Both the position numbers and the translations under genes were made by a program. A DNA stretch of 64,000 nucleotides from NCBI GenBank assembly GCA_029216955.1, contig JANAVB010015600.1:31323874-31387873 (forward strand), written 5' to 3'. The notes under the pieces are model-generated. The model was not told where the DNA came from. It was given only the letters and a program-made list of their open reading frames with translations, and made no database searches. Below are positions 11,517-23,145 of the stretch, piece by piece. Position 1 is the stretch's first letter, and the number at the start of each line of letters is the position of its first letter. This stretch comes from Iris pallida (taxonomy: Eukaryota; Streptophyta; Magnoliopsida; Asparagales; Iridaceae).

Positions 11517-12777
11517 CAAGCTGTCACGACCCGCACCCAGTGTAGGGACACGAGAAGTGGGTATATCCAGCCTACGCTGTAGTATCGGCAGTAGAACGCT
11601 GTCCTAGGTCATATACATCTAACACAGTATAAATGTACATGGACAAGATATACTCTCCAATCGGAGGACAATACAGAAGGTACAACTCAATCAGAATTCT
11701 AAGGTAGAAATAGTACAAATAGATAGATATGAAATCTCAAAGAGAACATATAAACAGAGAAAATAAGTCTTAAGTGTCTAAATGACACAACATCTCAACA
11801 TCCAAAAAAATAATACAACTCAGAATGTCAATACAAAGACAATGAAATAAGATAAATAGTCTAGCTATCTAGCTTAGACTATGGGGATGGTATCCTCAGC
11901 TGCTACTACTGGATCCTCCTGTGAAACCAACTCACAGATAATCTAAGTAGGCTCCGTAGTAGGTGGTACAGAAATCCTTATCATCTTCTGTAATATTTTT
12001 AACAGGTCCAGTCAGGACAGGAACGAATACATATCTCTCACGCAGTTCATATCATGGCAGAAAATGTAAAACAAGCAATAGAGTATGATACATGAACTGT
12101 AAGAAATGTACATGAAAGATAAGAGAGATATTTATAATCTAGAAATATCTATAAGGTAAATAAGAACTGTAAGTGACTAAGTGATTTAGAACACAAGATG
12201 GTTATGTAAATAGGTTGGGTTGCACATGAATAAGCTACGGAGTTGCACATGAATACCAACTGGGGATAATGATCACATAACCACTTCTACTCACCCCTAC
12301 CCCAATCAATACCCAAGGATCCATTCAAGTTACGTTATTGCACATAAATAACTACTTTATACAAGAAGCTCATGTGAATATGAGTGTACATGATTACACA
12401 TGAGTATACATGAAGGCACATGAGAACATGTGTACACATAAATAGATACGAGTCCAAGGAGTACATGATGCACATGATAAAGTACATGAACATGAAATAC
12501 CCGATTCACCCGCTTGGGGATAACATCTCATGAAAAGATCCATATAGTAATAATTCGTGATAACATCGTGACAACATCAAGTAAAGTAATCTAGAGTAAG
12601 AATATAAGTCCTAGCAAGTACGAAACGATCAGAGAATGTACTCGCCTGATATCCTGAATAACTGATGAGAATAGATATCTGAACTGAGGTGTCTGAGTCC
12701 TAAATAGAGCACACAAGTTTTGATGTAATCAAGAAGGTAATATTTGAAGTTTACAATGCATTCTACATGATTCTAGG

Positions 12778-12975
12778 TCATTCCAGGCCAAAGTCAACTC
12801 TTGGTCAACTCTGGTCAACCATTCTAGTCAAACTAGCTCAAACTTAATGTCATTTTAAGTCTATTTGGATCAATTCTAGGTCAAACTTAATAAGTCATTT
12901 TAAGTCTATTTGGGTCACTTCTAGGTCAAGTTTGACCCATAGTTGACTTTGGTCGACTTAGTCAAGTAACTAGTC
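12778..12975. promoter_or_regulatory. GTCAA (W-box-like) cluster in element D 3' LTR
   Basis: About ten GTCAA or GTCAAA copies lie within 200 bases, most as (A/G)GTCAA, the reverse complement of the WRKY W-box core TTGAC(C/T). The density is seen directly; any WRKY binding is inference. Equivalent clusters occur in LTRs E and M at 1.2-1.4 kb from the LTR end. Confidence 0.4.
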
Positions 12976-13085
12976 AAAGTGTGCCTAACTAGGCCTATGG
13001 GTTATTTCTAATCACAACTAGCCATAGGCTATAATATCCTATACCAATATTATATATATACACATTCAATTCAAAAATATATATA

Positions 13086-13088
<3 letters not shown>

Positions 13089-13162
<74 letters not shown>
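13089..13162. repeat. (TA)n microsatellite
   Basis: An essentially pure TA dinucleotide run of about 37 units inside the element D 3' LTR. The matching segment is absent from the truncated 5' LTR copy. LTR M carries a similar run at the equivalent place. Confidence 0.95.
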
Positions 13163-13165
<3 letters not shown>

Positions 13166-13419
13166 AAAGAGAAAAAGTGAAATAGTCATGTGTATGTGTG
13201 TGTGATGCTGCTGGTGGAGTGTTATAGATATGTGTAGCTCAGTTGTGGGTGTATATGACAGTTAGGATAGTGCTAAGGTGTGCAAGTTCTCAGTTTTTAT
13301 ATGTTAAACCAAAACTCAGTAAACTCATGTTCAAACCCTATATTCTAATTGTATCATCAAAATAAACCCAAAACAAAACATTGCAGAGGTTAACATATAT
13401 GTGCACATATGAAGGGGTT

Positions 13420-14180
13420 TTTATGTGTCCAGAAAACTGGATACGAGGTGTCCAAAATATCCAATTTCAGAGTATCAGAAACAACAGAATATACACGTGC
13501 TCGTGGGGGTGTGTCGAGTCACACAAGACACGACACAGGACACTATAGGCCACGTACTTGTGTCCACGTATCTAGGGTAGGTAGGTTTAGGTGGTCGACA
13601 CCTCACTTGGTGTCCACAACGTGTCAGCGCGTGACACGAACACTGTGTTAGTCGAAAGAATTTGACAATGCACAGTCAGTGTAAAATGCGTGCGCGTCAA
13701 ATAACGTGTCCGACATGAATCCAATGGACACGAGTCTTGGGGGATACGATGTCAATCGTGTACCCGAGCTATGTGCCAACTAGCATGTGTCCACATGTCC
13801 AGAATCATGAGAAAACTGTGTCGAACATAGGTGAATTAGGTATAGGGCTAGGTGTCCACGTGCTTGTCTTGTGTCCAAGTGGTCTCATGTCAGCGTGTCA
13901 ATCGCGTATCAGAAACCCGATTCCGTGCGTGCACAGAGCAGGCCAAAATCAATGCGGCCAAGATTGTGTGTCCGACACAACACGAGATGACTCAAAACTT
14001 GGGGAGGGGCCTGAAAGACATGGCCCCTACCTCCACACCAATTTTGGTGGGTCCACGTGTTCGATACAGTGAGATAAAGGTGTCGAGTAGCAGGACAGCC
14101 GTACGAGGGCTCGTGCTGTGTCCCGTGTCCATGTTTGGACCCGAAAACGAATCAACTCAGTGTCCACAAATATCAAATCA
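13420..14180. repeat. Degenerate GTGTCC/CACGTG array in element D 3' LTR
   Basis: Dozens of TGTCC, GACAC and CACGTG words (for example GTGTCCACGTG) are strewn through a GC-richer block, with runs such as ATCAGAAAC between them. Short open frames here are by-products of the composition and show no family resemblance. Counterparts are in the 5' LTR of D (37600-38480), LTR E (19630-20340) and LTR M (61080-61770). Confidence 0.75.
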
Positions 14181-14653
14181 CACATGAAGGGCTACAGGAA
14201 AGTGAAATTAGTTTTAGAAAATAGTGCAATAAAATCCTAAGTGGCATTTCACCAAACACTTTACACTATACTACGATACGCCTCCGATATGCATATCAAA
14301 TGGACACAAATTCCTATCAAACTTGGTCTACAGGTGTATGGTGCCTAGACGCATGCATCTATGAAGAGAAATTAGAACTTAGAATGAGTTTAGGGCCATT
14401 ACCTATTTAGAGTTAGAATCTCAATAAAAATACCTAAAAATGAGATCCTTCACCAACTTGCTATGGTCCAAGAGCCTTCAATCCTTGCTAGCTATAGCCT
14501 CTATATATTGATCTCCTCTACACTAGGGGAGTGTGTTGCAAAAGATTAGGCTCAATTTGGAGTTGATTTGGAGAAAATGGGATAATTTTAGGGAAGAACT
14601 AAATTTAGGGTTTATGGATGTAATGAAAGAGGCAATGGTGTGCTAACATGATG

Positions 14654-14660
14654 TTATATA
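14654..14660 (-). promoter_or_regulatory. TATA-box candidate of element D 3' LTR
   Basis: TATATAA on the minus strand, about 325 bases from the LTR start. The 5' LTR has the same box at 38926-38933 at the same distance, so the feature is conserved between the copies. Confidence 0.5.
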
Positions 14661-14983
14661 GGAGAGGGGACCCTTTGATGGCAGCCAAGGGTCTTGGGTA
14701 GGGTTTGGTAGATATTTAGGTAGTCGATAGGCTTGTAAAAATATCTTAGGCTCAACAAATATCTTCCTAGCCAAATATCTAGATATTTCTAACTTAGCCA
14801 TTAAGTTGTAATCCTCTAACTTAGTCTCTAGGATCAAGACTAACATCTAGGTTAGGGCAAAACTAGGTCAAGGCTCAATACAAAGATTAACACAATATTA
14901 ATTAATTATAATAATAAAATTCAATTTTAATAAAAAGTCATAAATGATCAAAATACCCTTAGGCTAAAAATGTGGTAGTGACT

Positions 14984-14997
14984 AGTCTACCCTCCTT
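14984..14997 (-). other. Element D polypurine tract
   Basis: The minus-strand reading AAGGAGGGTAGACT abuts the LTR start, preceded by TTTCGAGGACGAAATTATTTT. Element M has the same signal at 62456-62469. Confidence 0.8.
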
Positions 14998-15062
14998 AAA
15001 ATAATTTCGTCCTCGAAATTAAAGGCGAAACTAAACTGATGAGAAGGATAGAAAATCATACC

Positions 15063-15484
15063 TCAAGGTCCAAAAAGATAAGGGTATCGCTCGCGCATCT
15101 CATCCTCCCTCTCCCAGGAAGACTCTCTTGGAGAATAATTCCTCCATGCGACGCGAACCACGGGTATCGTCTGGTTCCTAAGTTCCTTCTCTCGTTGATC
15201 CAGAATCTCCATAGGCTGCTCTGGATAACTAAGAGTAGGTCCCACCTCGATCTCGGAATGATCGAGTACATGGCTGGGATCTACCATATACTGTCTCAAC
15301 TGCGACACGTGAAATACGTTATGGACTCCCTCTAAGGCAGGTGGCATGTCTAGCCTGTATGCCACATCATCGACCTCCTGATGATAACGAATGGTCCGAT
15401 GAAACGCGGGCTAAGCTTTCCACCTCCACCAAAGCGTATAGTACCACGTGTCGGAGATATCCTCAAGATTACTAGATCTTCTAC
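15063..15484 (-). pseudogene. pol: Element D integrase C-terminus and chromodomain (last exon), frameshifted
   Basis: The translation begins VEDLVILRISPTRGT directly after the intron acceptor, continues through KLSPRFIGPF and, after a one-base loss relative to the copy in element M (near 15380), resumes as VAYRLDMPPAL. HNVFHVSQLRQY and the chromodomain-like end (VAWRNYSPRESSWEREDEM, stop at 15063) are intact. The chromodomain of this class of elements is thought to steer integration to heterochromatin. The sequence corresponds to 5412-5831 of element A. Confidence 0.85.
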
Positions 15485-15581
15485 CTATAACAAACAAGGT
15501 CTCAAATTAACTATAACAACCAAACATGATAAATCAAAATCATAAAAGCAAACAAATCCTAATCCTAACTCTAAACTGTAC
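15485..15581 (-). other. Probable 97-bp spliceosomal intron in element D integrase
   Basis: On the minus strand the coding sequence LEFE is followed by GAG^GTACAG, then 97 T-rich bases ending TTGTTATAG^GTAGAAGAT, and coding resumes at VEDLVILR. Removing it gives a phase-0 join matching the continuous LEF-S-VGDHVFLR of element A. Reading through it meets a TGA and shifts frame. The acceptor side is conserved in element M (AG at 62960-62961). Confidence 0.72.
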
Positions 15582-16197
15582 CTCAAACTCTAAAGGTCTA
15601 CGGTTGCTATCGGCCCAATGTCGATGTATATCCTGCGCCACGCGAAGTCGATCCCTGATGAGCTTTACCTTCTCGGCTGCATCTACAACCATCTCAGGTC
15701 CTAATAAAGCTCGCTCTCCAACTTCATCCCAAGACAAGAGAGTATGACATCTACACCCGTACAACGCCTCGAATGGTGACATCTCAATGCTCGCCTGAAA
15801 GCTGTTGTTGTATGCAAACTCCATCAAGTACAAATGATCCTCCCAGGAACCTCCAAAGTCCATGACACAAGTCTGTAGCATATCCTCGAGAGTCTAAATA
15901 GTCCTCTCTGACTGTCCGTCCATCTGAGGGTGGTATGCAGTACTAAACTTGAGCTGAGTGCCCAAACTAGTCTGCAGACTCCGTCAGAAATGGGAAGTAA
16001 AGCGATTATCCCGATCTGAGACAATGCTCACTAGAACTCCATGAAGTTTAACAATCTGTCGCATGTACATCTCTGCTAGCCTCTCCGTAGACAACCCCAC
16101 TTTGAATGGCAAGAAGTAGGCTGATTTGGTCAACCTGTCTACGATGCTCCAAATTACGTCTTTTCCTCCTGGTGTATGCGGCAATCCTGAAACGAAG
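15582..16197 (-). pseudogene. pol: Element D integrase core, broken
   Basis: This continues MDFV from 21265 as SGLPHTPGGKDVIW after solo LTR E is removed. The catalytic second Asp is kept (SIVSDRDNRF), and so is the Glu (DGQSERTI). In-frame stops follow SHF and ERTI. The C-terminal part reads YNNSFQASIEMSPFEALYG and WADSNRRPLEFE, ending exactly at the intron donor. Confidence 0.87.
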
Positions 16198-16949
16198 TAT
16201 ACACGACCCACACCCACTGTGAGGGTACGAGTACGTAACAGCGCCCAGCCTACGCCGCAGTGTCAGCGGTAGAACGCTGTTCTAAGTCTCTAACAAACCA
16301 TCTACTCATGCAGTATATAGTGTACTCATCATGATCAACTCCGAACGGAGGACAAGTATAAGATATGGTGTAACTCAATCACAGTCTAAGCACGATAAGG
16401 TAACACAGAAATATCACTAAGAAATTAAAGACAACAAAACTACTAATATAATAATAACAAACTCAAACAATCTCAAATACATCTCAAGTCTCAAATCTCT
16501 ATATACAACTCCAGTTCTATATATGAAAACTAAAACAAGACAAACTAGCTAAACTCCCGATCACTCCTAAGTGTCGGGGCCAAAGGTAGCTAAGCCATCT
16601 CCTGGTCTGTAAACTGTAGGGCATGTATCCCCTGGGCAATCATCTGTAAAATTTGCAACAGGTCCAGTCAGGACAGGAACGAGCACATCTCATCTAGAAA
16701 ATCCAAGTAATGACAAATACTATAAAACAGTTATAGACAGTTATATTGATGATAATGGCAGTTTTATACAGATAATGATGTAGAGAAATAGCAAAGGTAT
16801 AAGGAAAGTAAGGTAATGAAATAAAAGAAAAATGATGGCAAGGAAGACTGCAAAATAAGATCTAGTTGAACTAGGGTAACATGTTATAAGTCCAGTTTGT
16901 ACAATATAAGTTGAGTGTAATCCCAATGTGAGTCTAATACAATTTGAGT

Positions 16950-17330
16950 CTAGTAAATGATTCTTGTACATGATGATTCTAGTAGATGATTCTTCTCAAT
17001 GATTTGAGTGAAATAATTCTTGTAAGATTCTTGTACACTAATCCTTGTAGGTGATTCTTGTAATGAGTATGGCACATCGCACGCTCGGCCAAGCGGTGAT
17101 GGCTATCATTCTTGTAATACGGCACATCGCACGCTTGGCCAAGCGGCGATGGCTATCATTCTTGTTTGGTGATTCTTGTTGAATACGACACATCGCATAC
17201 CGGGCCCAGCAGCGATGGCTATCATTCTTGTAATGATGATTCTTGTATGATTTTTATATTTAATACTTGTAGGTGTTTCGAGTAGATGAGTCTTGTGAGT
17301 GATTCGAGTAATAGGGTTAGACAAATCAAG
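16950..17330. repeat. Tandem repeats in LTR E (about 50-65 bp unit, three copies, plus GATTCTTGTA runs)
   Basis: Three diverged copies of a unit containing GGCACATCGCACGC, GGCCAAGCG and GATGGCTATCATTCTTG lie at about 17065-17110, 17111-17160 and 17178-17230. They are set in a field of degenerate GATTCTTGTA(A/G) repeats. Spacing and identity are too irregular for a CRISPR array. Confidence 0.85.
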
Positions 17331-17589
17331 TACATGTATTACGAGTAAATGAATCTAAAATGTTAATACATATTATGACAGAGAATCAAATAAAACTACA
17401 CTAGAACTGAATCACAGTAATCATCAAATAAATGAAAGAACTATCAAAGAATGTACTCGCCTGATACTCTGAAAAGAGTAGTGTAATATCAGATGTCTGC
17501 ACCGGAGTCACAATGTCCTAAATAGAACAGTACAGGTTATAATGTGTTCAAAATAAGATAGATGAAGTCTATGATGTAATCTACATAAT

Positions 17590-17700
17590 TTCTAGGTCAA
17601 TCTAGGTCAAAGTCAACTCTAAGTCAAACTTGGTCAACTGTCTAGGTCAAACTAGGTCAACCTAAGTTAAGCCTGGTCTATACTAGTCTAACTAGTCCAT
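17590..17700. promoter_or_regulatory. GTCAA (W-box-like) cluster in LTR E
   Basis: Around nine (A/G)GTCAA words occur within about 110 bases, including AGGTCAA repeated in direct orientation. It lies about 1.4 kb from the LTR end, matching the clusters in LTRs D and M. Confidence 0.4.
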
Positions 17701-19629
17701 TCTAGGTCTAACATGACTAAACAAGTCATCTAGATTCTACACTAGGCATTCAAGTCAGAAACACAGGTTTATGAGCAATAGGCTATATGCCTAGGCTAAA
17801 CACATAGTCCATTATGGTGACACACATTATAATAGATAGGCCATATGTAATAACATATGCCTCTCACTATATATATGCATATGTATATATGCATATACAT
17901 AGAAGGATAGAAAAACATGCATTTGTGTTCCAGTGTGTGTGGCAAGGTGTCAATAGAGTGTCAAAGGGGAATAGGAATTCAAGTGACAGTTAACACATGG
18001 CTATAACATGTGTGTGTGTGAAGGGAACATTGAGTGTGTGTGTGTGATATTGTGTGTGGTTTTATGGGTTAACAGGAAGCAATGTGTCAGCTAAGTGTGT
18101 GTGATATAGGGATATTAGAAAAACATGCATTTGAAGAATCAACCCAGTTAATTACAGGAATAGAAATGACAGTTGGTAGTATAAGTCATGGAAAATAAGT
18201 TTTGAAAACACATGCACAAGTAACCCAACTCTGCAAATTCAGTTTACCCATATCCCAAACTCAATTCATACTCTGGTTTCGAATCCTGAACCATCTCAGG
18301 GTTCGGTTCCCTATCCCAGGTTTCACACTAACTCAAAACTGGAAAAAATGGGAGAAAAATATATAGTGTAATCCATATAAACAATCAAATTAAAAACAAA
18401 CTCTAAACCAAGATCCTATTTGCTTGATAACAACTAATCTAGCATACAATCTATCCTAGAGATAGCTAATACATAGGTGTTCACAGATTTAAGTGTCTGC
18501 ACACATCTCTCAATATGGATAGAACAATATATATCAACTGGACATAGGATTTAACATAGAATCTCTCAACTGATCATTATGAAACAGGAACAACACATAT
18601 GTATGGGTAAATGGTTCAGGTTTTTAGTTAAAACAGTGAGCTAATCTCAGGAATAATTAACCAACAATGTGTGATATGTGGTATGAAATCTGAAAATCAG
18701 TGGGTCAATTGAGGGTGTGTGTGTAATGTGAAAACTGAGATGTGGGTAGAGGACATGTAAGCATGGTGTGTGCTTATGGGGTACCATGTGACAGTGCTAA
18801 TTCTCAGATTTCAGTTAAAATAAACATCAATACATGTGTATGCATACCATATAGAACTGTGTTTGTGTATATGTTAAAAGGGTTTAAAGTGGAACTGTTC
18901 TCAGGTTTTAGGCAGTGGTGTCAATGGTTAGGGTGTCAAGGAGTGTACAAGTGATAGGGAAAAAGTTATGTGAGTGTGTGCTCAGGAAATTTAAATGACA
19001 GTTAGTTCACTCATACAAGCCTATATCAAAATCCCAAGGCCTAACAACCATTCAATCGAAAATGAACAAAACACAAAGTAATCAAGTATACTCCTCTTAA
19101 CAGTATCACATCTATGATCTGAAATTCTATACACCTAATCAAATAACAAAAGTTACAAAATCAGGAACTAGATTCCTAAACTCTGATATTACCCGATACT
19201 AATTCATCCCCCAACCAAATTCGAAATCAAATCAAACACACACATATACATACATACCCCAATCTATAATTGTATAACCCAAGTCATCTATTCATGTACA
19301 CAAACACATACAATATAACTGCCCAATCATTCTGAGCACTCAACCCCCACCCTCTGATGTGTACTCCTATACTCTCATCTCCCTGCATTCTAACTGACCC
19401 AAGCCACTGCTGAACAAGACCTCACACACCTAAGCTATGGCTAAAAGGCCACAAACCATAAACTCAACATGTAAACAATCTAATAAGTATGTACTTAACT
19501 ATTTCTAATAATTAAAATCGTGGAAAAATGGTTGAGATTATAATTAAATTCAGAATTCAACACTGAAACTTGTGTATCAGAAAAAAATAATGGAAAGATA
19601 CAATTTCAAAATCAAAACATTCAAATCAA

Positions 19630-20340
19630 CATACAACACGTGTCAGAGGGTGCACAGACATTGGAACATGTTTTTCGTGTCTAGGGAGAGTCCTTCGGGT
19701 CCATAAATTGGGACATGAAGTGTCCAAGAGCCACTGAACATAGTATCAGAGATAGTGCAATGCACTGTCTCGTACACGTGTGTCGAGCCACAAAGGACAC
19801 GAAACACACATCTCTGCGTGTCGTGCACGTGTCCATAGTTAGGGTAGGTCTAGGTGTTCGTGTACACATGTCTGTCTTGTGTCCACGTGAGTCATGTCCA
19901 AAGAAAACAGTGCGTATCAGTGAACAATTTTTGTGCGTGAAGTGACAGTGCGTGACCCGTGCGAACCCGATTACTTCGCGTACAGTGAACAAAAGTTCGT
20001 AAAATTTGGTGTGGGCTATGTCAGTGGGTGCCCGCACGTGCCCACAAATTTTCGTGGCAAATAGTGTCGTGTCGTGTCCTACAGGAGTGTCGGGTAGCAG
20101 GGGACTGCACGGGGCCTGTGCTGTGTCCCGTGCGTGCGGTGCGTGTCCGATTTGGACACAAAAAACCCCCAAATTTGTGCTCAGACATAAAAATATATAA
20201 TCTACATATTAAGAGCTATCCAAATATATAATTTGTTTTGAAAAACAATAACATTCAATCCATTGAGGCATTTCGTCGAACACCTAACTTACACTACGAC
20301 ACGTGTCCGATACGGACACCAAACGGACACAAAATTTACC
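19630..20340. repeat. Degenerate GTGTCC/CACGTG array in LTR E
   Basis: Dense TGTCC/GGACA words and at least five CACGTG hexamers (for example near 19637, 19780, 19827, 19885 and 20300), with CGTGTCCGATACGGACAC-type inverted pairs at about 20300-20330. The position in the LTR matches the arrays of D and M. Confidence 0.75.
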
Positions 20341-20680
20341 CAAATTTGAGGGACACCTAGGGGACTCCTAGATCTAGCCCTATATGCAAAGAAAACTAAA
20401 ATTTAAATCAATTTAAAGGGTTTTACCTATAGGTGAAATTTGCATGGAAAAGCTCCAAATGAGGGGTGTCCTTCTTGATGGCTAAAAGCTCCAAATTAAT
20501 CCCAAACTGAAATGGCTCTCCACCAACAGTCCATAAACTCAATTTAGAACCCAATGCAAAAGACTAGGATGAAAAAGGAGATCAAATGAATAAAATGGGA
20601 ATTTTTGGAAGGGGGAAACTTACCTTTCTTTTCTCCAAGTGTAGGAATGATAAAAGAGGCAAGCCCTAATGAACAAGTGT

Positions 20681-20687
20681 TTAAATA
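20681..20687 (-). promoter_or_regulatory. TATA-box candidate of LTR E
   Basis: TATTTAA on the minus strand, about 580 bases from the LTR start. LTR M has the same word at 62103-62109 in a similar GGGGTGG-flanked context. Confidence 0.4.
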
Positions 20688-21264
20688 GGGTGGGGATCCC
20701 TATGTGGCTGCTCATAGGTTCAATAATTAGGGTTAGGGTTCACTAAATGGCCCATGGACTTAAGTCATGATCAATTTAAATCATTAAGTCATAAGCCATT
20801 TCATGAAACCATAAGCCATGACTAAAATCCACTAAACCAAATTCCCTCATTCTAAAACTATTATCTAATGACTAAAATAAGTTAACTCAAGTTAGACTAG
20901 GGTCACCATGGCTAGGGTTAGCTTCTAGGCTAGTCCACTAGGTCTCAACAAGTCAAAGTCAACTAGAATTCACCAATTCAACAAATCACCAAATAATTCA
21001 AATAAGTCAAAATGTCCAAATTACCCCTAGGCTAAAAATGAAAATTAAGTCATCATAATGACATGGTTAGACTCTAGGTCATGCAGTCTCTAGGGTTTCA
21101 CTAGCTGCACACCAAAATCACAAGTCACGACTTAAAACAATTTTTAAATAGTTTAAAAAAATAATTAAAAATCACCAAAAATCATAATGTGAAATAAATA
21201 CAATAAATAATAATATAATTACAAAATTTCAAAAATACCCTCATCTGGAAAACTGGATGTTACA

Positions 21265-22240
21265 CGAAGTCCATCGTGATGTGCTCCCACTTCTACTCCG
21301 GAATAGGTAATGGCTGTAATAGTCCTCCTGGCCTCTGCCTCTCTGCCTTTACCTGCTGGCAGACTAAACATCTAGCTACGAAGCGTGCTACCTCCCGCTT
21401 CATCCCATACCACCAAACATGCTCCTTCAGATCCCTATACTTCTTGTTGGCACCTGGATGCATAGAGTACTGAGATCGGTGGGCCTCCTGCATAACCTAC
21501 TCCCAAAGGTCTCCACTGGGCACACACAGTCTGGAACCGTGCCTCAATGTGCCATCCTCTGCAATGACAAACTCATCCACCAATCCTGCTCGAACCTGCT
21601 CTCGGATACACCACAGAGCGACATTGTTGAACTGAGTCGACTTGATCCTCTCCATCAAGTTCGACTGAATCTACAGATCCTACATCTGTATCTCAACTCC
21701 TGGCACTATCTCAACTCCTGGCACTATCACCTCGATCTCCAAGCTCTCTAGATCTGCTAACAAGGGACGATATGCCGTCAAACACATGGCCACCGGATAT
21801 CTGCTCAAAGCGTCAGCAACCACGTTGGCCTTTCCTAGATGATACTACAATGAAATATCGAAGTCCTTCATCAACTCCAACCATCTTCGCTACCTCATGT
21901 TGAGCTCTTTCTGTGTAAATATATACTTCAAGCTCTTGTGGTCTGCAAAGATCTACACTCGCTCTCCGTATAAATAGTGTTTCCACAACTTCAAGGCAAA
22001 TATAACTGCCGCCAACTCCAAGTCGTGGGTAGGGTAGTTCTTCTCATGCGGACGTAACTGCCTGGAAGCATAGGCAATTACCTTTCCATGCTGCTGCAAG
22101 ACACAACCCAAATCCTTTCCTGAGGCGTCACTATAGATAGTGAACCCGCCTGATCCTGATGGCAATGTCAGAATCGGAGCTGTCGTCAACCGCTTCTTCA
22201 ACTCATCGAAAGTGACCTGACACTACCAGATAAACTCTGC
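21265..22240 (-). pseudogene. pol: Element D RNase H and integrase zinc region, broken
   Basis: RNase H reads [19 protein letters not shown] through DHKSLKY at about 22201-21930. A linker follows, then the HHCC zinc region (HRSQYSMHPG, CLVCQ; 21493-21293) and WEHITMDFV at the junction with solo LTR E. Stops are scattered (after YGERV, in MR*RRW, ISL*YH, near E*KWE). A short duplication encodes VPGVEI twice (about 21700-21730). Confidence 0.85.
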
Positions 22241-23145
22241 GTCCTTCCATGCTAGCCTAGACAATGGCTCTGTAACCCAGGAGAAATCCTGAATGAACCT
22301 CCTGTAGTAGCTTGCCAACCCCAGAAAGCTCATGATCTCCGTAACTGAACTCAGTGCTGTCCACGTCTCCACTGCCATGATCTTCCTCGGGTCAACTGAG
22401 ATCCCATCTTCAGTCACAACATGACCCAAGAAATCAACCCGATCCAGGAAGAACTCACACTTCGAGAGCTTGCCATAAAGCTCCTCCTTTCTGAGAGTCT
22501 CCAGAACCACTCTCAAGTGCTCCTCATGCTCCTCTGTGGTCTTCGAGTACACCAAGATATTGTCGATGAACACTACCACAAACTTGTCCAAGTACTGTTG
22601 GAACACCTTGTTCATCAGGTTCATGAATACCGTCGTGGCGTTAGTTAACCCAAACGGCATCACCATAAACTCGAACTGGCCATACCACATCCTGAATGCT
22701 ATCTTCGGGATATCCTCCCTCTTTACCTTCACCTGATGGTAGCCCGACCTTAGATCAATTTTAGAAAATACCTACTCAACTGATCGAAGAGATCATCGAT
22801 CCTCGGCAGCAGGTACTTGTTCTTGATCGTAAGGTTGTTGAGTGCTCTGTAGTCAATACACATCCGTACCGACCCATCCTTCTTCGGCCCAAAAAGCACC
22901 GGTACACCCCATGGTGAAGAACTCGATTGAATGAAACCCTTTTCCTGTAACTCATCCACCTGTTTCTTCAACTCCACCAACTCGCTGTTGTTCACCCTAT
23001 AGACGTGCTGAGATATCGGCTCTGTGCTGGGCACCAAGTCTATAGAGAACTCAACGTCTCTGTCCGGTGGTAGTCCTGGCAAATCCTCCGGAAAAACATC
23101 TATGAACTCTGATATCAATGGATGTGGCACGCTTTGCTCCTCCAC
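22223..23145 (-). pseudogene. pol: Element D reverse transcriptase, broken
   Basis: The RT order is [43 protein letters not shown], then a frame break near 22745, then [16 protein letters not shown] and VMPFGLTN. The catalytic box reads FIDN: the second Asp codon is AAT at 22559-22561, so the polymerase is inactive whatever the frame. The [15 protein letters not shown] connection and [11 protein letters not shown] follow. There is a stop after AEFIW. Confidence 0.9.

Larger units (their letters stand above)
11522..14983 (-). repeat. 3' LTR of element D (about 3.46 kb)
   Basis: The minus-strand end ...GGGTCGTGACA is at 11522 and the start is near 14983, next to the polypurine tract; the start base pair has mutated (plus strand GTGACT instead of GTGACA). 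In LTR order it holds a TATA box (14654-14660), a GTGTCC/CACGTG array (14180-13420), a (TA)n run (13162-13089), a GTCAA cluster (12975-12778), a conserved AATGTACTCGCCTG block (12635-12648), degenerate ACATGA repeats (12220-12480) and a conserved block around 12003-12025. It pairs with 37506-39254. Confidence 0.9.
16198..21264 (-). mobile_element. Solo LTR E, Ty3/gypsy, 5.07 kb
   Basis: The ends are TGTAACATCC (minus strand, 21264) and GGGTCGTGTATA (16198), flanked by the duplication CGAAG at 16193-16197 and 21265-21269. Excision restores MDFV-SGLP in the element D integrase. It contains no pol or gag coding, so it is an LTR left by LTR-LTR recombination. Internal order matches LTRs D and M: TATA candidate (20681-20687), GTGTCC/CACGTG array (20340-19630), TG-rich stretches (18000-18960), GTCAA cluster (17700-17590), AATGTACTCGCCTG (17450-17463), tandem repeats (17330-16950) and conserved blocks near 16658-16683 and 16240-16285. 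At about 5 kb it is unusually long for an LTR. Confidence 0.93.

Noticed and set aside
13409..14187. Several open frames of 80-111 residues
   Set aside because: They arise from the GTGTCC array composition; frames overlap one another and have no family resemblance.
17065..17230. CRISPR-like repeat-spacer pattern
   Set aside because: Three diverged tandem units without regular unique spacers, in a plant retrotransposon LTR.
19643..20231. Open frame of 163 residues and its neighbours on both strands
   Set aside because: Same cause: low-complexity GTGTCC/CACGTG array in LTR E. A gene would not have equally long frames on both strands.
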